Below, in pieces: positions 16,901 through 25,419 of a DNA stretch of 40,646 nucleotides. The notes beneath the pieces are model-generated. The model worked only from the letters and a program-made list of their open reading frames with translations, ran no database searches and was not told the origin of the DNA. The stretch is from assembly GCA_024233575.1 (NCBI GenBank), contig JACKPN010000014.1, forward strand, positions 1 to 40,646, written 5' to 3'. Origin of the DNA: Chlamydiales bacterium (lineage in GTDB: Bacteria; Chlamydiota; Chlamydiia; Chlamydiales; Criblamydiaceae). Every line of letters begins with the position of its first letter. Position 1 is the stretch's first letter. The translations under genes and the position numbers were made by a program.

Positions 16901-16917
16901 CGGTGCCGACTTACGAA

Positions 16918-16946
16918 TTGATAGCGAATAATTTATGTGTTATTCT
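16918..16946 (+). promoter_or_regulatory. Sigma-70-type promoter for ftsH
   Basis: TTGATA at 16918-16923 and TATTCT at 16941-16946 are separated by exactly 17 bases, in the gap between the tilS terminator and the ftsH ATG at 17020. This gives a leader of roughly 65 bases. No alternative of similar quality is seen in the gap. Confidence 0.6.
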
Positions 16947-17019
16947 TAAGCTACGCGGTACTGCAGTTGTTTTTTAGGTTTTTTGCCGTTAACAATTTTC
17001 AAGGATTTTTAGGTTTAGC

Positions 17020-19770
17020 ATGAGTGACGACAATAAGCAGGATTTCAGAAAAAACTTTCCTAACGGGATCATTTGGCTGATGATGGGCGCTTTGATCTTG
17101 ATGTTCATGGTGCATGGATTCGTCGATACGAAAGAAGCATCTGTATCATTCAGCTATCAGCTAGAGCATCTTGTTAACTTGCAGCTCATCAAACCCGAAG
17201 ACAGTAGAAAGACAGCCCTTAACGATAACCTGGTCACATTCAGCGGAAAATTTCGCGAAAGGAAAACAGACGAGGGCAAAAGCCGTTATAAATTTCTTGA
17301 TCTTCTGAATACGCATAATGAGTTGGTCAGTGAAAAGAAAGCTGTTGAAGAAGAACTTGCTAGCTTGCGCACAAAAATTTTCGATTCTGCAAAATGGTTC
17401 CTTGAACTCAGCGGTATTCCTGTTCCCGCTAAGGGATACGTTGTTGTTGATGAGCTATACAGTACGCCTGATCATGATTACAGCGTAGTCGTCAAAGATT
17501 TGCCTGGAAAAAAAGTGGAGAACTTAAAAGAGCTTCAGCAACAGTTTAAGCAGTTGAATGTTAATAGCAGTACTGGAGAGCTGCAAGAGTTCGGTAACTC
17601 ACTGATGACCCTCATCCGCAATTTCCGCTCACCGCTATTAGGTATCGGTAGCGAAGAGTTGAAAAACAACTTAAAAGGGGCTGAGAGGGAGGTTAACAGC
17701 GTTAATAATCCGCATACGACTGCTCTGCAAAGATTGACAGCTTACGAGAAAGGGTTGGCGACGATCCAAGGTGTGGTTGATCAGCTGAATGGCGTTGAAG
17801 ATCATGTAAGGCTCTTAAAGCTTCGGAGCGTCAGAAATTACAAGTCGGCAATTGACGAGTATAACCTTTTAACAAAAAAACTTGACGACAACCAAGTTCA
17901 ATTGGACAAGGCACAGCAGGCTGTGATCTCCGTGATTTGGTTCTTCAATAATAAAGAGCTTTCGACAAGAGCGCTTGAAAAGCAGGATTCTGAAGAGTTC
18001 AGCCATTGGTTCCAGAATGCTAAGCAAGAATGGCAAAATTTCAGTCAGAATAGGGGCGGGACGTTTAAAGCTCCTGACCAGCCTCTGAACAAGGTGTTGG
18101 AGAAGCAATTCAAAAGTCAGGAGATAGCTCCTAATTATCTGAGTTATCTATTTACCATGCTACCGGTTTTACTGGTGATCTTGGTTCTTTATTTCCTTTT
18201 TTCAAGACAGATGAAAGGCGTTGGCAGTAGTGCGATGAATTTTGGTAAATCGCCGGCTAAGCTAATGACCAAGGAAAAAAATAAGATCACTTTCAAGGAT
18301 GTAGCCGGTCTGGACGAGGCTATTGAAGAACTTGAAGAAATTGTTGAATTCTTAAAAAATCCTCAAAAATTCACCTCTTTAGGTGGACGCATCCCTAAAG
18401 GAGTACTATGCATCGGTCCTCCGGGAACAGGTAAGACGTTGATCGCTAAAGCGGTGGCCGGAGAAGCTGATCGTCCATTCTTCTCGATTTCGGGTTCTGA
18501 TTTTGTGGAGATGTTTGTTGGCGTTGGCGCTAGCCGTATTCGTGACATGTTCGAGCAGGCGAAGAAAAACGCTCCTTGCATTATCTTTATGGACGAGATC
18601 GACGCCGTCGGTCGTCATCGTGGAGCAGGTATTGGAGGTGGGCATGATGAGCGTGAGCAAACGCTAAACCAGTTGCTGGTCGAAATGGATGGATTCGATA
18701 CCAATGAAGGGGTCATCCTGATGGCGGCAACAAACCGTCCAGATGTTCTTGATAAGGCGTTACTGCGTCCGGGGCGTTTTGATCGTCGTGTGACTGTCGG
18801 CCTTCCTGATGTTAAGGGAAGGTATGATATTCTAAAAGTACACGCACGCAAGATTAAGATGGATCCAGATGTTGATCTGATGAAAGTTGCACGCGCAACA
18901 CCGGGATGTTCGGGCGCCGATTTAGCCAATATTCTTAATGAAGCAGCCTTATTGGCTGCACGAAGAGGACGTACTGCTGTAACAGAAGACGAGACGTCTG
19001 AAGCGCGTGATAAGGTACTGTACGGCAAAGAACGCCGTAGTCTTGAGCTAGATGAAAATGAGAAGCTGACAACAGCCTATCATGAATCCGGCCATGCTAT
19101 CGTAAGTCTCGCAGTCGAACATGCGGATCAGGTGGATAAGGTTACGATCATTCCAAGAGGACTATCGTTGGGAGCTACTATGTTCCTTCCTAAGAAAAAC
19201 CGTGTCAGCTATTGGCGTAAAGAACTTGTTGATCAGTTGGCAGTGCTGATGGGAGGCCGTTGCGCTGAAGAGCTCTTTGTTCATGATATTTCCAGTGGTG
19301 CAAAACAAGATATTCAGCAGGCGACGCAGTTGGCGCGCAGCATGGTTTGCGAATGGGGAATGAGCAATGAAATGGGCTTAGTTTTCTATGATGAAATCGA
19401 CCAGCCAGGCGTTTATGGCATCGGCGGTCATCACGATAAGAGATATTCAGACGAGACTGCGAAAGATATTGATGCTGAAGTGCGTAAAATTTTGGATGAG
19501 GCTCATGAGCGTGCGTTAGCGATTTGTAAAGAGCGAAAAGAGCAAATCGAGTTGATGACGAAGCTGCTAATGGAGTTTGAAACTCTTGACAGTATTGATG
19601 TTAGGGAGATTTCGGAGGATAAATTCGATCGTGAAAACAAGATCGCTCGTTTGAAAAAGGCGGATCAAGCTCACAAGAAAAAGCCTGCTACCCCGCCTCC
19701 GCCGCCATTTAAAGAGTCTTCGCGGGAAACTCCTCCTCCGACGACGCTAACGGGTGATATTCCCGTATAA
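17020..19770 (+). CDS. ftsH: ATP-dependent membrane zinc protease FtsH with long N-terminal domain
   Basis: Membrane-anchored AAA+ protease that removes misfolded and regulatory proteins. 916 residues versus about 640 in E. coli. The extra length is mainly between membrane helix 1 (about 15-33) and helix 2 (about 372-393): some 340 residues on the outer face of the inner membrane, with likely coiled coils near 100-115 and 250-305. The catalytic half is orthodox: GPPGTGKT at 466-473, Walker B IIFMDEID, arginine-finger region ATNRPDVLDKALLRPGRFDR, and zinc site HESGH at 688-692. The C-terminus is lysine- and proline-rich (PPPPPFKE). A long FtsH is also known to me from Chlamydia, so this is a lineage trait, not a fusion artefact. 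It has its own promoter upstream. Confidence 0.96.
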   Translation: MSDDNKQDFRKNFPNGIIWLMMGALILMFMVHGFVDTKEASVSFSYQLEHLVNLQLIKPEDSRKTALNDNLVTFSGKFRERKTDEGKSRYKFLDLLNTHNELVSEKKAVEEELASLRTKIFDSAKWFLELSGIPVPAKGYVVVDELYSTPDHDYSVVVKDLPGKKVENLKELQQQFKQLNVNSSTGELQEFGNSLMTLIRNFRSPLLGIGSEELKNNLKGAEREVNSVNNPHTTALQRLTAYEKGLATIQGVVDQLNGVEDHVRLLKLRSVRNYKSAIDEYNLLTKKLDDNQVQLDKAQQAVISVIWFFNNKELSTRALEKQDSEEFSHWFQNAKQEWQNFSQNRGGTFKAPDQPLNKVLEKQFKSQEIAPNYLSYLFTMLPVLLVILVLYFLFSRQMKGVGSSAMNFGKSPAKLMTKEKNKITFKDVAGLDEAIEELEEIVEFLKNPQKFTSLGGRIPKGVLCIGPPGTGKTLIAKAVAGEADRPFFSISGSDFVEMFVGVGASRIRDMFEQAKKNAPCIIFMDEIDAVGRHRGAGIGGGHDEREQTLNQLLVEMDGFDTNEGVILMAATNRPDVLDKALLRPGRFDRRVTVGLPDVKGRYDILKVHARKIKMDPDVDLMKVARATPGCSGADLANILNEAALLAARRGRTAVTEDETSEARDKVLYGKERRSLELDENEKLTTAYHESGHAIVSLAVEHADQVDKVTIIPRGLSLGATMFLPKKNRVSYWRKELVDQLAVLMGGRCAEELFVHDISSGAKQDIQQATQLARSMVCEWGMSNEMGLVFYDEIDQPGVYGIGGHHDKRYSDETAKDIDAEVRKILDEAHERALAICKERKEQIELMTKLLMEFETLDSIDVREISEDKFDRENKIARLKKADQAHKKKPATPPPPPFKESSRETPPPTTLTGDIPV

Positions 19771-19831
19771 TTTATATTGCAACTTATACACTGTCATGTT
19801 TTCTCTATGCTTAGTTAACCATGGAGGAAAC

Positions 19832-20896
19832 ATGCGTGTATTTGTCCTAACTTTTCTAATGATCACATCCGGACTTTATGCTTGTACGGATTTCGTGATT
19901 ACTACTCAAGATGATACGGTAATCAACGGCCGTTCGATGGAATTTGCCGTCGATCTGGAAGCTAGCATTCGGAGTTTTCCGCGAGGAACACTAGTGCAGA
20001 GCGAGGCGCCTAATGGCAAGCCGGGACATTCATGGACGTCTAAATATGGCTTTTTAGGGATGATTGTCTTTGGTCTTGATTTTTCAGCTGATGGAATCAA
20101 TGAGAAGGGGTTGTCCTTTGGCGCTTTATGGCTTCCGGGAACGCAATACCAGACTGTCGATCCGGAGGATGCCGATCGAGCTGTTGCCATTCAAGATGTC
20201 GGTTCCTGGATATTAGGCAATTTTGAAACCGTAGAAGAAGTAAAACAGGCATTGCCTACAGTGAAAATCTGGGGCAATAATGTTCCTCAGCTAGGGCAAG
20301 TTCCTACTCTTCATTTTTCTATCCATGATGCTCAAGGCAAGAGTATTGTCGTTGAGTTTGTCGATGGGAAGGTAAATGTTTACGATAATCCTGTGCAGGT
20401 GCTGACCAATAACCCGACTTTTGATTGGCAATTGATCAATCTGCAGAATTTCGTCAACTTAACATCACTGAATGCAAAACCAATTGATATTGGCGCTATT
20501 ACAGTAAATGGAACGGGACAGGGAAGTGGCTTGTTAGGGATACCTGGTGATTGGACCCCTCCATCGCGGTTTGTTCGGATTGCATTTTTTAAGCAGTTTG
20601 TTAAACAGCCAAAAGATGGCACCGGTGGCGTCAATCTTGTAGAACATCTATTAAATACTGTTGATATTCCTTATGGTACTGTTCTTGAGGGATATAAAAA
20701 GAACGACACCGATTATACTCAGTGGGCTGTAGTTAAGGATTTGACCAATCGTGAATTGTATTATCGTACTTATCAAGATTTGACATTGAATCGTATAGAT
20801 CTGAAAAAGATTGATTTTGATAAGGGAGCGAAAACATTGAACTTAAAATTATCGACGTCGCCTACATACGTTGATGTGACTGAAAATATGCAGTAG
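19832..20896 (+). CDS. Exported choloylglycine hydrolase-family (Ntn) amidase
   Basis: N-terminal nucleophile hydrolase of the family that includes bile salt hydrolases and penicillin V acylases; the real substrate is unknown. ATG 19832 has a GGAGGAA ribosome site; an upstream in-frame start at 19754 overlaps ftsH and was rejected. A short signal peptide (MRVFVLTFLMITSGLYA) is followed directly by Cys18, which would become the nucleophile after cleavage; CTDFVITTQDD and NGRSMEFA are the family N-terminal motifs. The YAC junction also looks vaguely like a lipobox, but lipidation would block catalysis. Asn-rich LTNNPTFDWQ fits the conserved oxyanion region. 354 residues, normal length. Not part of the usual ftsH-pnp order, so probably an insertion. 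Confidence 0.9.
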   Translation: MRVFVLTFLMITSGLYACTDFVITTQDDTVINGRSMEFAVDLEASIRSFPRGTLVQSEAPNGKPGHSWTSKYGFLGMIVFGLDFSADGINEKGLSFGALWLPGTQYQTVDPEDADRAVAIQDVGSWILGNFETVEEVKQALPTVKIWGNNVPQLGQVPTLHFSIHDAQGKSIVVEFVDGKVNVYDNPVQVLTNNPTFDWQLINLQNFVNLTSLNAKPIDIGAITVNGTGQGSGLLGIPGDWTPPSRFVRIAFFKQFVKQPKDGTGGVNLVEHLLNTVDIPYGTVLEGYKKNDTDYTQWAVVKDLTNRELYYRTYQDLTLNRIDLKKIDFDKGAKTLNLKLSTSPTYVDVTENMQ

Positions 20897-20902
20897 TAAA
20901 AA

Positions 20903-20930
20903 CAAAGAAGAGCCGTAAGGCTCTTCTTTG
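20903..20930. terminator. Bidirectional terminator between the hydrolase gene and pnp
   Basis: A 12-base perfect stem, CAAAGAAGAGCC (20903-20914) and GGCTCTTCTTTG (20919-20930), with loop GTAA, preceded by AAAAA and sitting in the 45-base gap between two convergent genes. A/T-rich ends of the stem supply U-rich tails in both directions. Confidence 0.85.
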
Positions 20931-20941
20931 CTTATTGAGGA

Positions 20942-23050
20942 TTACTCTGCTGCGGCTTTTTCAAGAACAGCTCTTCTGGAGAGCTGTAACTGTCCGCGTT
21001 CATTGATCTTGAGTACCTTAACAGTTATTGTGTCACCGACCTTAGCTACATCTTCCATTTTTTCGATGCGCTGGTGATCGTATTCGGAGATATGGCATAG
21101 GCCTTCTTTTCCGGGAAGAATCTCCACGAAGACGCCGAAAGGAACGACAGAGGTGATCTTACCAGTGTATGTTGCTTCGACTTCGACTTCAGCTGTAAGA
21201 CCGTTAATGATATCTTTAGCTTTCTGGATACCTTCAAGGTTTGGCGATGCAATGCTGACTAGGCCGCTATCGTCGATATCGATCTCGACGCCTGTCTTGG
21301 CAATGATTTCGCGAATCTGCTTGCCGCCAGGGCCAATAACGACTGCGATCTTGGAAGGTTTAATTTTCAATGTTTCAATACGTGGCGCATGTTGAGACAT
21401 CTCACCATGGGTAGGACACACTTCCAACATCTTGTTCAAAATGTGAATACGTCCATGTTTGGCTTGCTCAAGCGCTGCACGCATGATCTCGATAGTGATC
21501 CCTTCGACTTTGATATCCATTTGAAAGGCAGTGATTCCTTCTTTGTCTCCAGTGATCTTAAAGTCCATGTCGCCGAGGGCATCTTCAATGCCAAGGATGT
21601 CGGAAAGAATGGTGTACTTGCCTTCTTCAAGGATCAGACCCATAGCGATTCCGGAAACGGGACGCTTAATTGGGACGCCGGCATCCATCATGCAGAGGCA
21701 GCCGCCGCAAACGGAAGCCATGGAAGAGGAACCGTTGGATTCAGTAATATTAGATTCGATACGTATCACATAAGGAAACTCTTCTTTGCTTGGTAGGGCA
21801 GCTGTGAGCGCGCGCTCAGCAAGCTTACCGTGACCTACTTCGCGACGTCCTGCGGGACCTACGCGCCCGGTTTCTCCAACGGAGAATGGCGGGAAGAAAT
21901 ATTGCAGATAGAAGCGGTCAGAATCTTCGCCTTGCAGAGTCTCAAAGCGTTGTGCCATGTTCTCGCCACCTAAAGTACAGATAGCTACAGACTGTGTCTC
22001 TCCTCTTGTAAAGACAGAGCTGCCATGAGCGCGAGGCAGATAGGACTGCTTGATATCAATTGGACGGATATCAGTTGTTGTGCGTCCGTCGCTGCGTATG
22101 TTCTCGTCGAGAATCATTTGACGCATGTGGTGCGCTGTGACTTTCTTCAGAGCTTTTTGCACATCGGAAAGGGAATAAGGCGCGTTTTCCTGCGTTTCAT
22201 CAGGTATAAGCGTGGTGATAACCTTTTCTTTGATAGTATCAAGCGCTTCTTCGCGTTCCTGCTTTTTGCTGATGCGTACTGCTTTTTTGAGATCGTCCGC
22301 TGCGATTTTTTGGACGGCTTCAATAGCTTCTTTGGGGACGGTGATCAACGTGTCGCGTTTCTTCTCGTTGCCAATTTCTTTACGCCAGTCGATGAGAGCA
22401 TGACAGATTTTTTTGATCTCGCGGTGACCTGTCTCTATCGCTTCGAGAACTTGTGCCTCAGTCAGGAAATCGGCATAGCCTTCGATCATAAGTACGGCAT
22501 CTTCAGTTCCTGCTAGAATGAGGTCCAGAATGGAATTTTCTTGCTCTTCTACTGTAGGATTAACGATAAATTTGTTATCGATCATGCCCACGCGAACGGC
22601 GGCGATAGGCTTTATCAAAGGGATGTCGGATATCGTCAAGGCGGCCGATGCTGCACAGATAGCTAGCGGTTCGGTGGAATTAATGCCGTCGTAAGACCAA
22701 ACATAGGAAAGAACTTGGACTTCATTAAAATAGCCTTCTTCGAACATTGGACGTAGTGGTCGGTCTATAAGGCGACTGACTAGAATTTCTTTCTGTGTTG
22801 GCCTGCCTTGCCTTTTAATAAATCCCCCTAGCGTTCTGCCTGCAGAAGAGAAGTTCTCTTGGTAGACGATTTGCAAAGGGAAAAATTCGGGGTTCTCGGG
22901 AACTGTGGTTGCTGCAGTAGCTGCGGCAAATACCATGGTTTCCCCGCAGCGGACAACGACAGAGCCGTTAGCCTGGCGTGCGATTTCGCCGGTTTCAAAT
23001 ATGATTTCTTTTCCGGCAACAGTTACCGATTTCGTTTTCTTTTCCAGCAT
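20942..23050 (-). CDS. pnp: Polyribonucleotide nucleotidyltransferase (PNPase)
   Basis: Phosphorolytic 3'-5' exoribonuclease of RNA decay. ATG 23050 follows AAAGGAG at good spacing and gives 702 residues; a longer frame to 23119 has no ribosome site. The protein has two RNase PH domains (N-terminal IFETGEIARQANGSVVVRCG; second with RREVGHGKLAERAL and SDILGIEDALGDMDFK), then a KH domain (VVIGPGGKQIREI) and an S1 domain (GKITSVVPFGVFVEILPGKE). It is downstream of rpsO in the same direction, the classical rpsO-pnp order, but a strong terminator lies between, so pnp may have its own promoter in 23051-23226, a 176-base gap without genes. Confidence 0.97.
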   Translation of the reverse strand: MLEKKTKSVTVAGKEIIFETGEIARQANGSVVVRCGETMVFAAATAATTVPENPEFFPLQIVYQENFSSAGRTLGGFIKRQGRPTQKEILVSRLIDRPLRPMFEEGYFNEVQVLSYVWSYDGINSTEPLAICAASAALTISDIPLIKPIAAVRVGMIDNKFIVNPTVEEQENSILDLILAGTEDAVLMIEGYADFLTEAQVLEAIETGHREIKKICHALIDWRKEIGNEKKRDTLITVPKEAIEAVQKIAADDLKKAVRISKKQEREEALDTIKEKVITTLIPDETQENAPYSLSDVQKALKKVTAHHMRQMILDENIRSDGRTTTDIRPIDIKQSYLPRAHGSSVFTRGETQSVAICTLGGENMAQRFETLQGEDSDRFYLQYFFPPFSVGETGRVGPAGRREVGHGKLAERALTAALPSKEEFPYVIRIESNITESNGSSSMASVCGGCLCMMDAGVPIKRPVSGIAMGLILEEGKYTILSDILGIEDALGDMDFKITGDKEGITAFQMDIKVEGITIEIMRAALEQAKHGRIHILNKMLEVCPTHGEMSQHAPRIETLKIKPSKIAVVIGPGGKQIREIIAKTGVEIDIDDSGLVSIASPNLEGIQKAKDIINGLTAEVEVEATYTGKITSVVPFGVFVEILPGKEGLCHISEYDHQRIEKMEDVAKVGDTITVKVLKINERGQLQLSRRAVLEKAAAE

Positions 23051-23226
23051 AATTGTAGCTCCTTTAAACAAGCGATGCCCTTGCCTACTCGAAATTAGAG
23101 AGGCTTCAGCATCTGTCATAGTCTGGTGTGAGGGGAAAGATGATAGAATTCAGAAAGTAGCGCTAAATTAAGGCCTTTAGGGCTATTTTCTGATTTCTAT
23201 CTTTCACCTCGGGTTTATAAAATGGA

Positions 23227-23250
23227 AAAGGCAGCCTAAAGGCTGCCTTT
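23227..23250 (-). terminator. rpsO terminator
   Basis: Ten-base perfect arms AAAGGCAGCC and GGCTGCCTTT with loop TAAA; on the minus strand the hairpin is followed by TTCCATTTT. It lies 19 bases after the rpsO stop, matching the known terminator position between rpsO and pnp in other bacteria. Confidence 0.85.
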
Positions 23251-23268
23251 CCTTAGCTTTTTAGGTGA

Positions 23269-23538
23269 TCACCTTCTCAGGTTAAGCTTGGTGATCAGTG
23301 ACTGATATCTGCGTGTATCAGTCGAGTTCAGGTAATCCAACAGGCGTCGGCGTTGACCAACGAGCTTAAGTAGAGTTAAACGAGACTTGTGGTCTTTGGG
23401 GTTCTTCTTAAGGTGGTCTGTCAGCTCAGTAATGCGTTCGGTAAGGATCGCGATCTGCACATCTGCAGAGCCTGTATCCTTTTCGTGAAGTTGGAATTTC
23501 TTCGTGATTTCGTCTTTTGTGCCTTTATCTAGAGACAT
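23269..23538 (-). CDS. rpsO: 30S ribosomal protein S15
   Basis: 89 residues, the exact family length. The signature region LTDHLKKNPKDHKSRLTLLK is followed by LVGQRRRLLDYL, the S15 RNA-binding helices. S15 binds 16S rRNA early in assembly of the small-subunit platform. ATG 23538 is the natural start. Gene order rpsO then pnp is conserved. In other bacteria S15 represses its own mRNA; the 147-base gap upstream holds a small GGCC inverted repeat (23568-23581) but no structure I could assign to that control. Confidence 0.97.
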   Translation of the reverse strand: MSLDKGTKDEITKKFQLHEKDTGSADVQIAILTERITELTDHLKKNPKDHKSRLTLLKLVGQRRRLLDYLNSTDTRRYQSLITKLNLRR

Positions 23539-23685
23539 TCAGCTGTTCCCCGCAAATTTAAGGCCGTTGTTGGCCAGTTTTTAACGTCTTTTTGTATAGA
23601 TTCAATTAAGATTATAGCACGCTGATGATTAAATATCAAGGGTTATCTGCTTTTTTGAGTGGGATTAACGACCGATACGCTCCGA

Positions 23686-23937
23686 TCATACCTTGGTGTC
23701 TAAGATCACTTCTATGCTGGGAGGATACTTATTACTGCGATCCCGGCGGATTTCTACCTTGAACGGAATGTTGATCCTTCCAATGCGCTTAAGCTCTTGC
23801 AGCTCGTCCCAAATGCGGCGTTTTAGCTCCTCTGTAACAGGTTCATTGCTGTATTTTTTCATCAAATCAACGATGATAAGCTGCTCTTGGTCTCGGACTA
23901 TTTCATATCCATAAAACAGTTCATGCTCTTCGTTCAT
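23686..23937 (-). CDS. Small unknown protein, 83 aa
   Basis: Charged soluble protein without a recognised domain: MNEEHELFYGYEIVRDQEQL then two helices and a C-terminal strand-rich part (PFKVEIRRD, PPSIEVILDTKV). ATG 23937 has AAGGAAC about nine bases upstream. It is divergent from the coiled-coil gene at 24011 with a 73-base gap, and could be a separate unit from rpsO, 147 bases away in the same direction. Coding looks real from its composition. It may be one of the small unannotated chlamydial proteins near CT843, but I cannot confirm this. Confidence 0.7.
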   Translation of the reverse strand: MNEEHELFYGYEIVRDQEQLIIVDLMKKYSNEPVTEELKRRIWDELQELKRIGRINIPFKVEIRRDRSNKYPPSIEVILDTKV

Positions 23938-24010
23938 CTCTGTTCCTTGCGTTTTTGAGCGAAAATTGCTATTTTTTTAGTTACAAATTTACAAATGAGG
24001 ATTTGTACTT

Positions 24011-24691
24011 ATGCTAAAGAATACAACATATAAAGAAAAATTTTCGATGCTAAAAGAATGGCTTCCCGTCATTTTAGACCCTATCAAGAGAGATTTAAAA
24101 AATGACCATCTCAAGAAGGATCGCGAGTTTTATAAAAATTATTTTTCAGGAAAAAACCTGAACAAAATAACTTCCGACGATATGGTTGCAGCATATAGCC
24201 GCGTATTCGATGATTTGGAAGATTTAGAAGAGATCGGCGAGTTTATCACGAACCGTTGGTTACTAAAAAATACAGAGATTTACAATCTTTTTGAGGAAAA
24301 ACTGACTTCTTTGACTGATGATTTCAATGAGCTAGAGACGATGGATGAGGCTTTTTCTAAGGAATTGATGCGAGAATCCGTAGAGCAATTCGGCGCTGTA
24401 AAGACATATGTTTTCTCTGTATTGAATTCTGTTGTATTCCCAAAAAGTGTTTTTGACGAACTGTTGATTGAGGCGCAACATCAGAAAAATTCAGCAAGAG
24501 AGATCGCTTTATCGGCAGAAGAGCGGATGTCCTTAGAGGAGTGCGAGAAATATTACGAGCGCCAACTGAAACGGTTAGGAGATAAATATGAGAAAAAGCT
24601 GCTCGGACTTCAGAAGAAATATCTTAATGACATGGATACTTTGAAGAAACAGATTGCTGTACTGCAACGTAAACTGAGCGTACATGCATGA
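24011..24691 (+). CDS. Unknown coiled-coil protein, 226 aa, coupled to tadA
   Basis: No family recognised. Acidic, helical, no signal peptide or membrane segment. Residues about 165-222 form a strong coiled coil rich in Lys/Glu/Leu (EECEKYYERQLKRLGDKYEK and onward). ATG 24011 lies in an AT-rich leader with GAGG about ten bases before. The stop overlaps the tadA start as ATGA, pointing to co-translation with the deaminase. Chlamydiae have a hypothetical gene near tadA (around CT845), but I could not tell whether this is its homologue. Confidence 0.82.
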   Translation: MLKNTTYKEKFSMLKEWLPVILDPIKRDLKNDHLKKDREFYKNYFSGKNLNKITSDDMVAAYSRVFDDLEDLEEIGEFITNRWLLKNTEIYNLFEEKLTSLTDDFNELETMDEAFSKELMRESVEQFGAVKTYVFSVLNSVVFPKSVFDELLIEAQHQKNSAREIALSAEERMSLEECEKYYERQLKRLGDKYEKKLLGLQKKYLNDMDTLKKQIAVLQRKLSVHA

Positions 24692-25182
24692 GTGAGCCTT
24701 TCCCTTTTTCTATCATTCCTAAAGATGACGATGAGCGCTTCATGATTGAAGCGCTCAAAGAGGCTTGGCGCGCATATCAATATGAAGAGGTTCCAGTTGG
24801 GGCGGTATTGGTTCATGGAGGGCGAATTATTGCCCGTGGATACAACCAAGTTGAGATGCTGAAGGATGCTACAGCACATGCTGAGATGTTATGCATTACT
24901 GTTGGAGAGGCGGCGCTTGAAAATTGGCGTTTGGCTGATACGACGCTATATTGCACGATTGAACCGTGCAGCATGTGTGCGGGAGCTATGCTTCTGTCTC
25001 GAGTTCCCCGTTTAGTTTGGGGCGCTCCTGATCTTCGGCATGGTGCTAATGGTAGTTGGATAGACATTTTTGCAAGTAAGCATCCGACGCACGAGATCGA
25101 TGTAAAAAAGGGAGTGCTGTTGGAAGAGGCTGCATTTCTTATGCGGGAATTTTTTCAAAAAAGACGGATAGAAAAAGGATAG
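24688..25182 (+). CDS. tadA: tRNA-specific adenosine deaminase
   Basis: Zinc enzyme that converts A34 of tRNA-Arg(ACG) to inosine so CGU, CGC and CGA are read. 164 residues. The zinc and catalytic motif HAE is at 64-66 and PCSMC at 93-97; EVPVGAVLV and the C-terminal LMREFFQKRR also fit TadA and not cytosine deaminases. It overlaps the coiled-coil gene by four bases and is followed after six bases by a 76-residue gene, so three genes form one operon. C. trachomatis has its equivalent (CT844) after rpsO. Confidence 0.95.
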   Translation: MSEPFPFSIIPKDDDERFMIEALKEAWRAYQYEEVPVGAVLVHGGRIIARGYNQVEMLKDATAHAEMLCITVGEAALENWRLADTTLYCTIEPCSMCAGAMLLSRVPRLVWGAPDLRHGANGSWIDIFASKHPTHEIDVKKGVLLEEAAFLMREFFQKRRIEKG

Positions 25183-25188
25183 GATCAG

Positions 25189-25419
25189 ATGTGGAACGAA
25201 GTGGATAGCTGTTTAAAAGAGCTGATCATGGCTCAGAAAAATGAGCTTTTATCGACAGGTCGTCGTATTGTTCCTGAGGTAACTGCAGACGATCTGCTAC
25301 AACCTAATGATTTTCCCGATTTGGAAAATCATCCGGAGTTTCGCTACGAAGAGGGGGTTTTGGCAGGGATGGAAACAGTCCGCTATGCCTTGCGTGCGCT
25401 GGAAAAAGAACTAGTCTAG
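25189..25419 (+). CDS. Small unknown protein, 76 aa, in the tadA operon
   Basis: Short acidic protein, MWNEVDSCLKELIMAQKNEL at the start and a C-terminal helix EGVLAGMETVRYALRALEKE. No domain recognised and no export signal. ATG 25189 is six bases after tadA with AGGA overlapping the tadA stop as ribosome site, so co-transcription is likely. The last nine bases overlap the end of a convergent gene. Similar small genes follow tadA in chlamydiae as I recall, but identity is unconfirmed. Confidence 0.72.
   Translation: MWNEVDSCLKELIMAQKNELLSTGRRIVPEVTADDLLQPNDFPDLENHPEFRYEEGVLAGMETVRYALRALEKELV

Noticed and set aside
19754..19831. Upstream extension of the choloylglycine hydrolase
   Set aside because: It overlaps ftsH and would bury the signal peptide; ATG 19832 has a clear GGAGGAA site.
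24688..25182. Cytosine or guanine deaminase instead of TadA
   Set aside because: HAE plus PCSMC with VPVGAVLV and a basic C-terminal helix fit TadA, and gene order near rpsO supports it.
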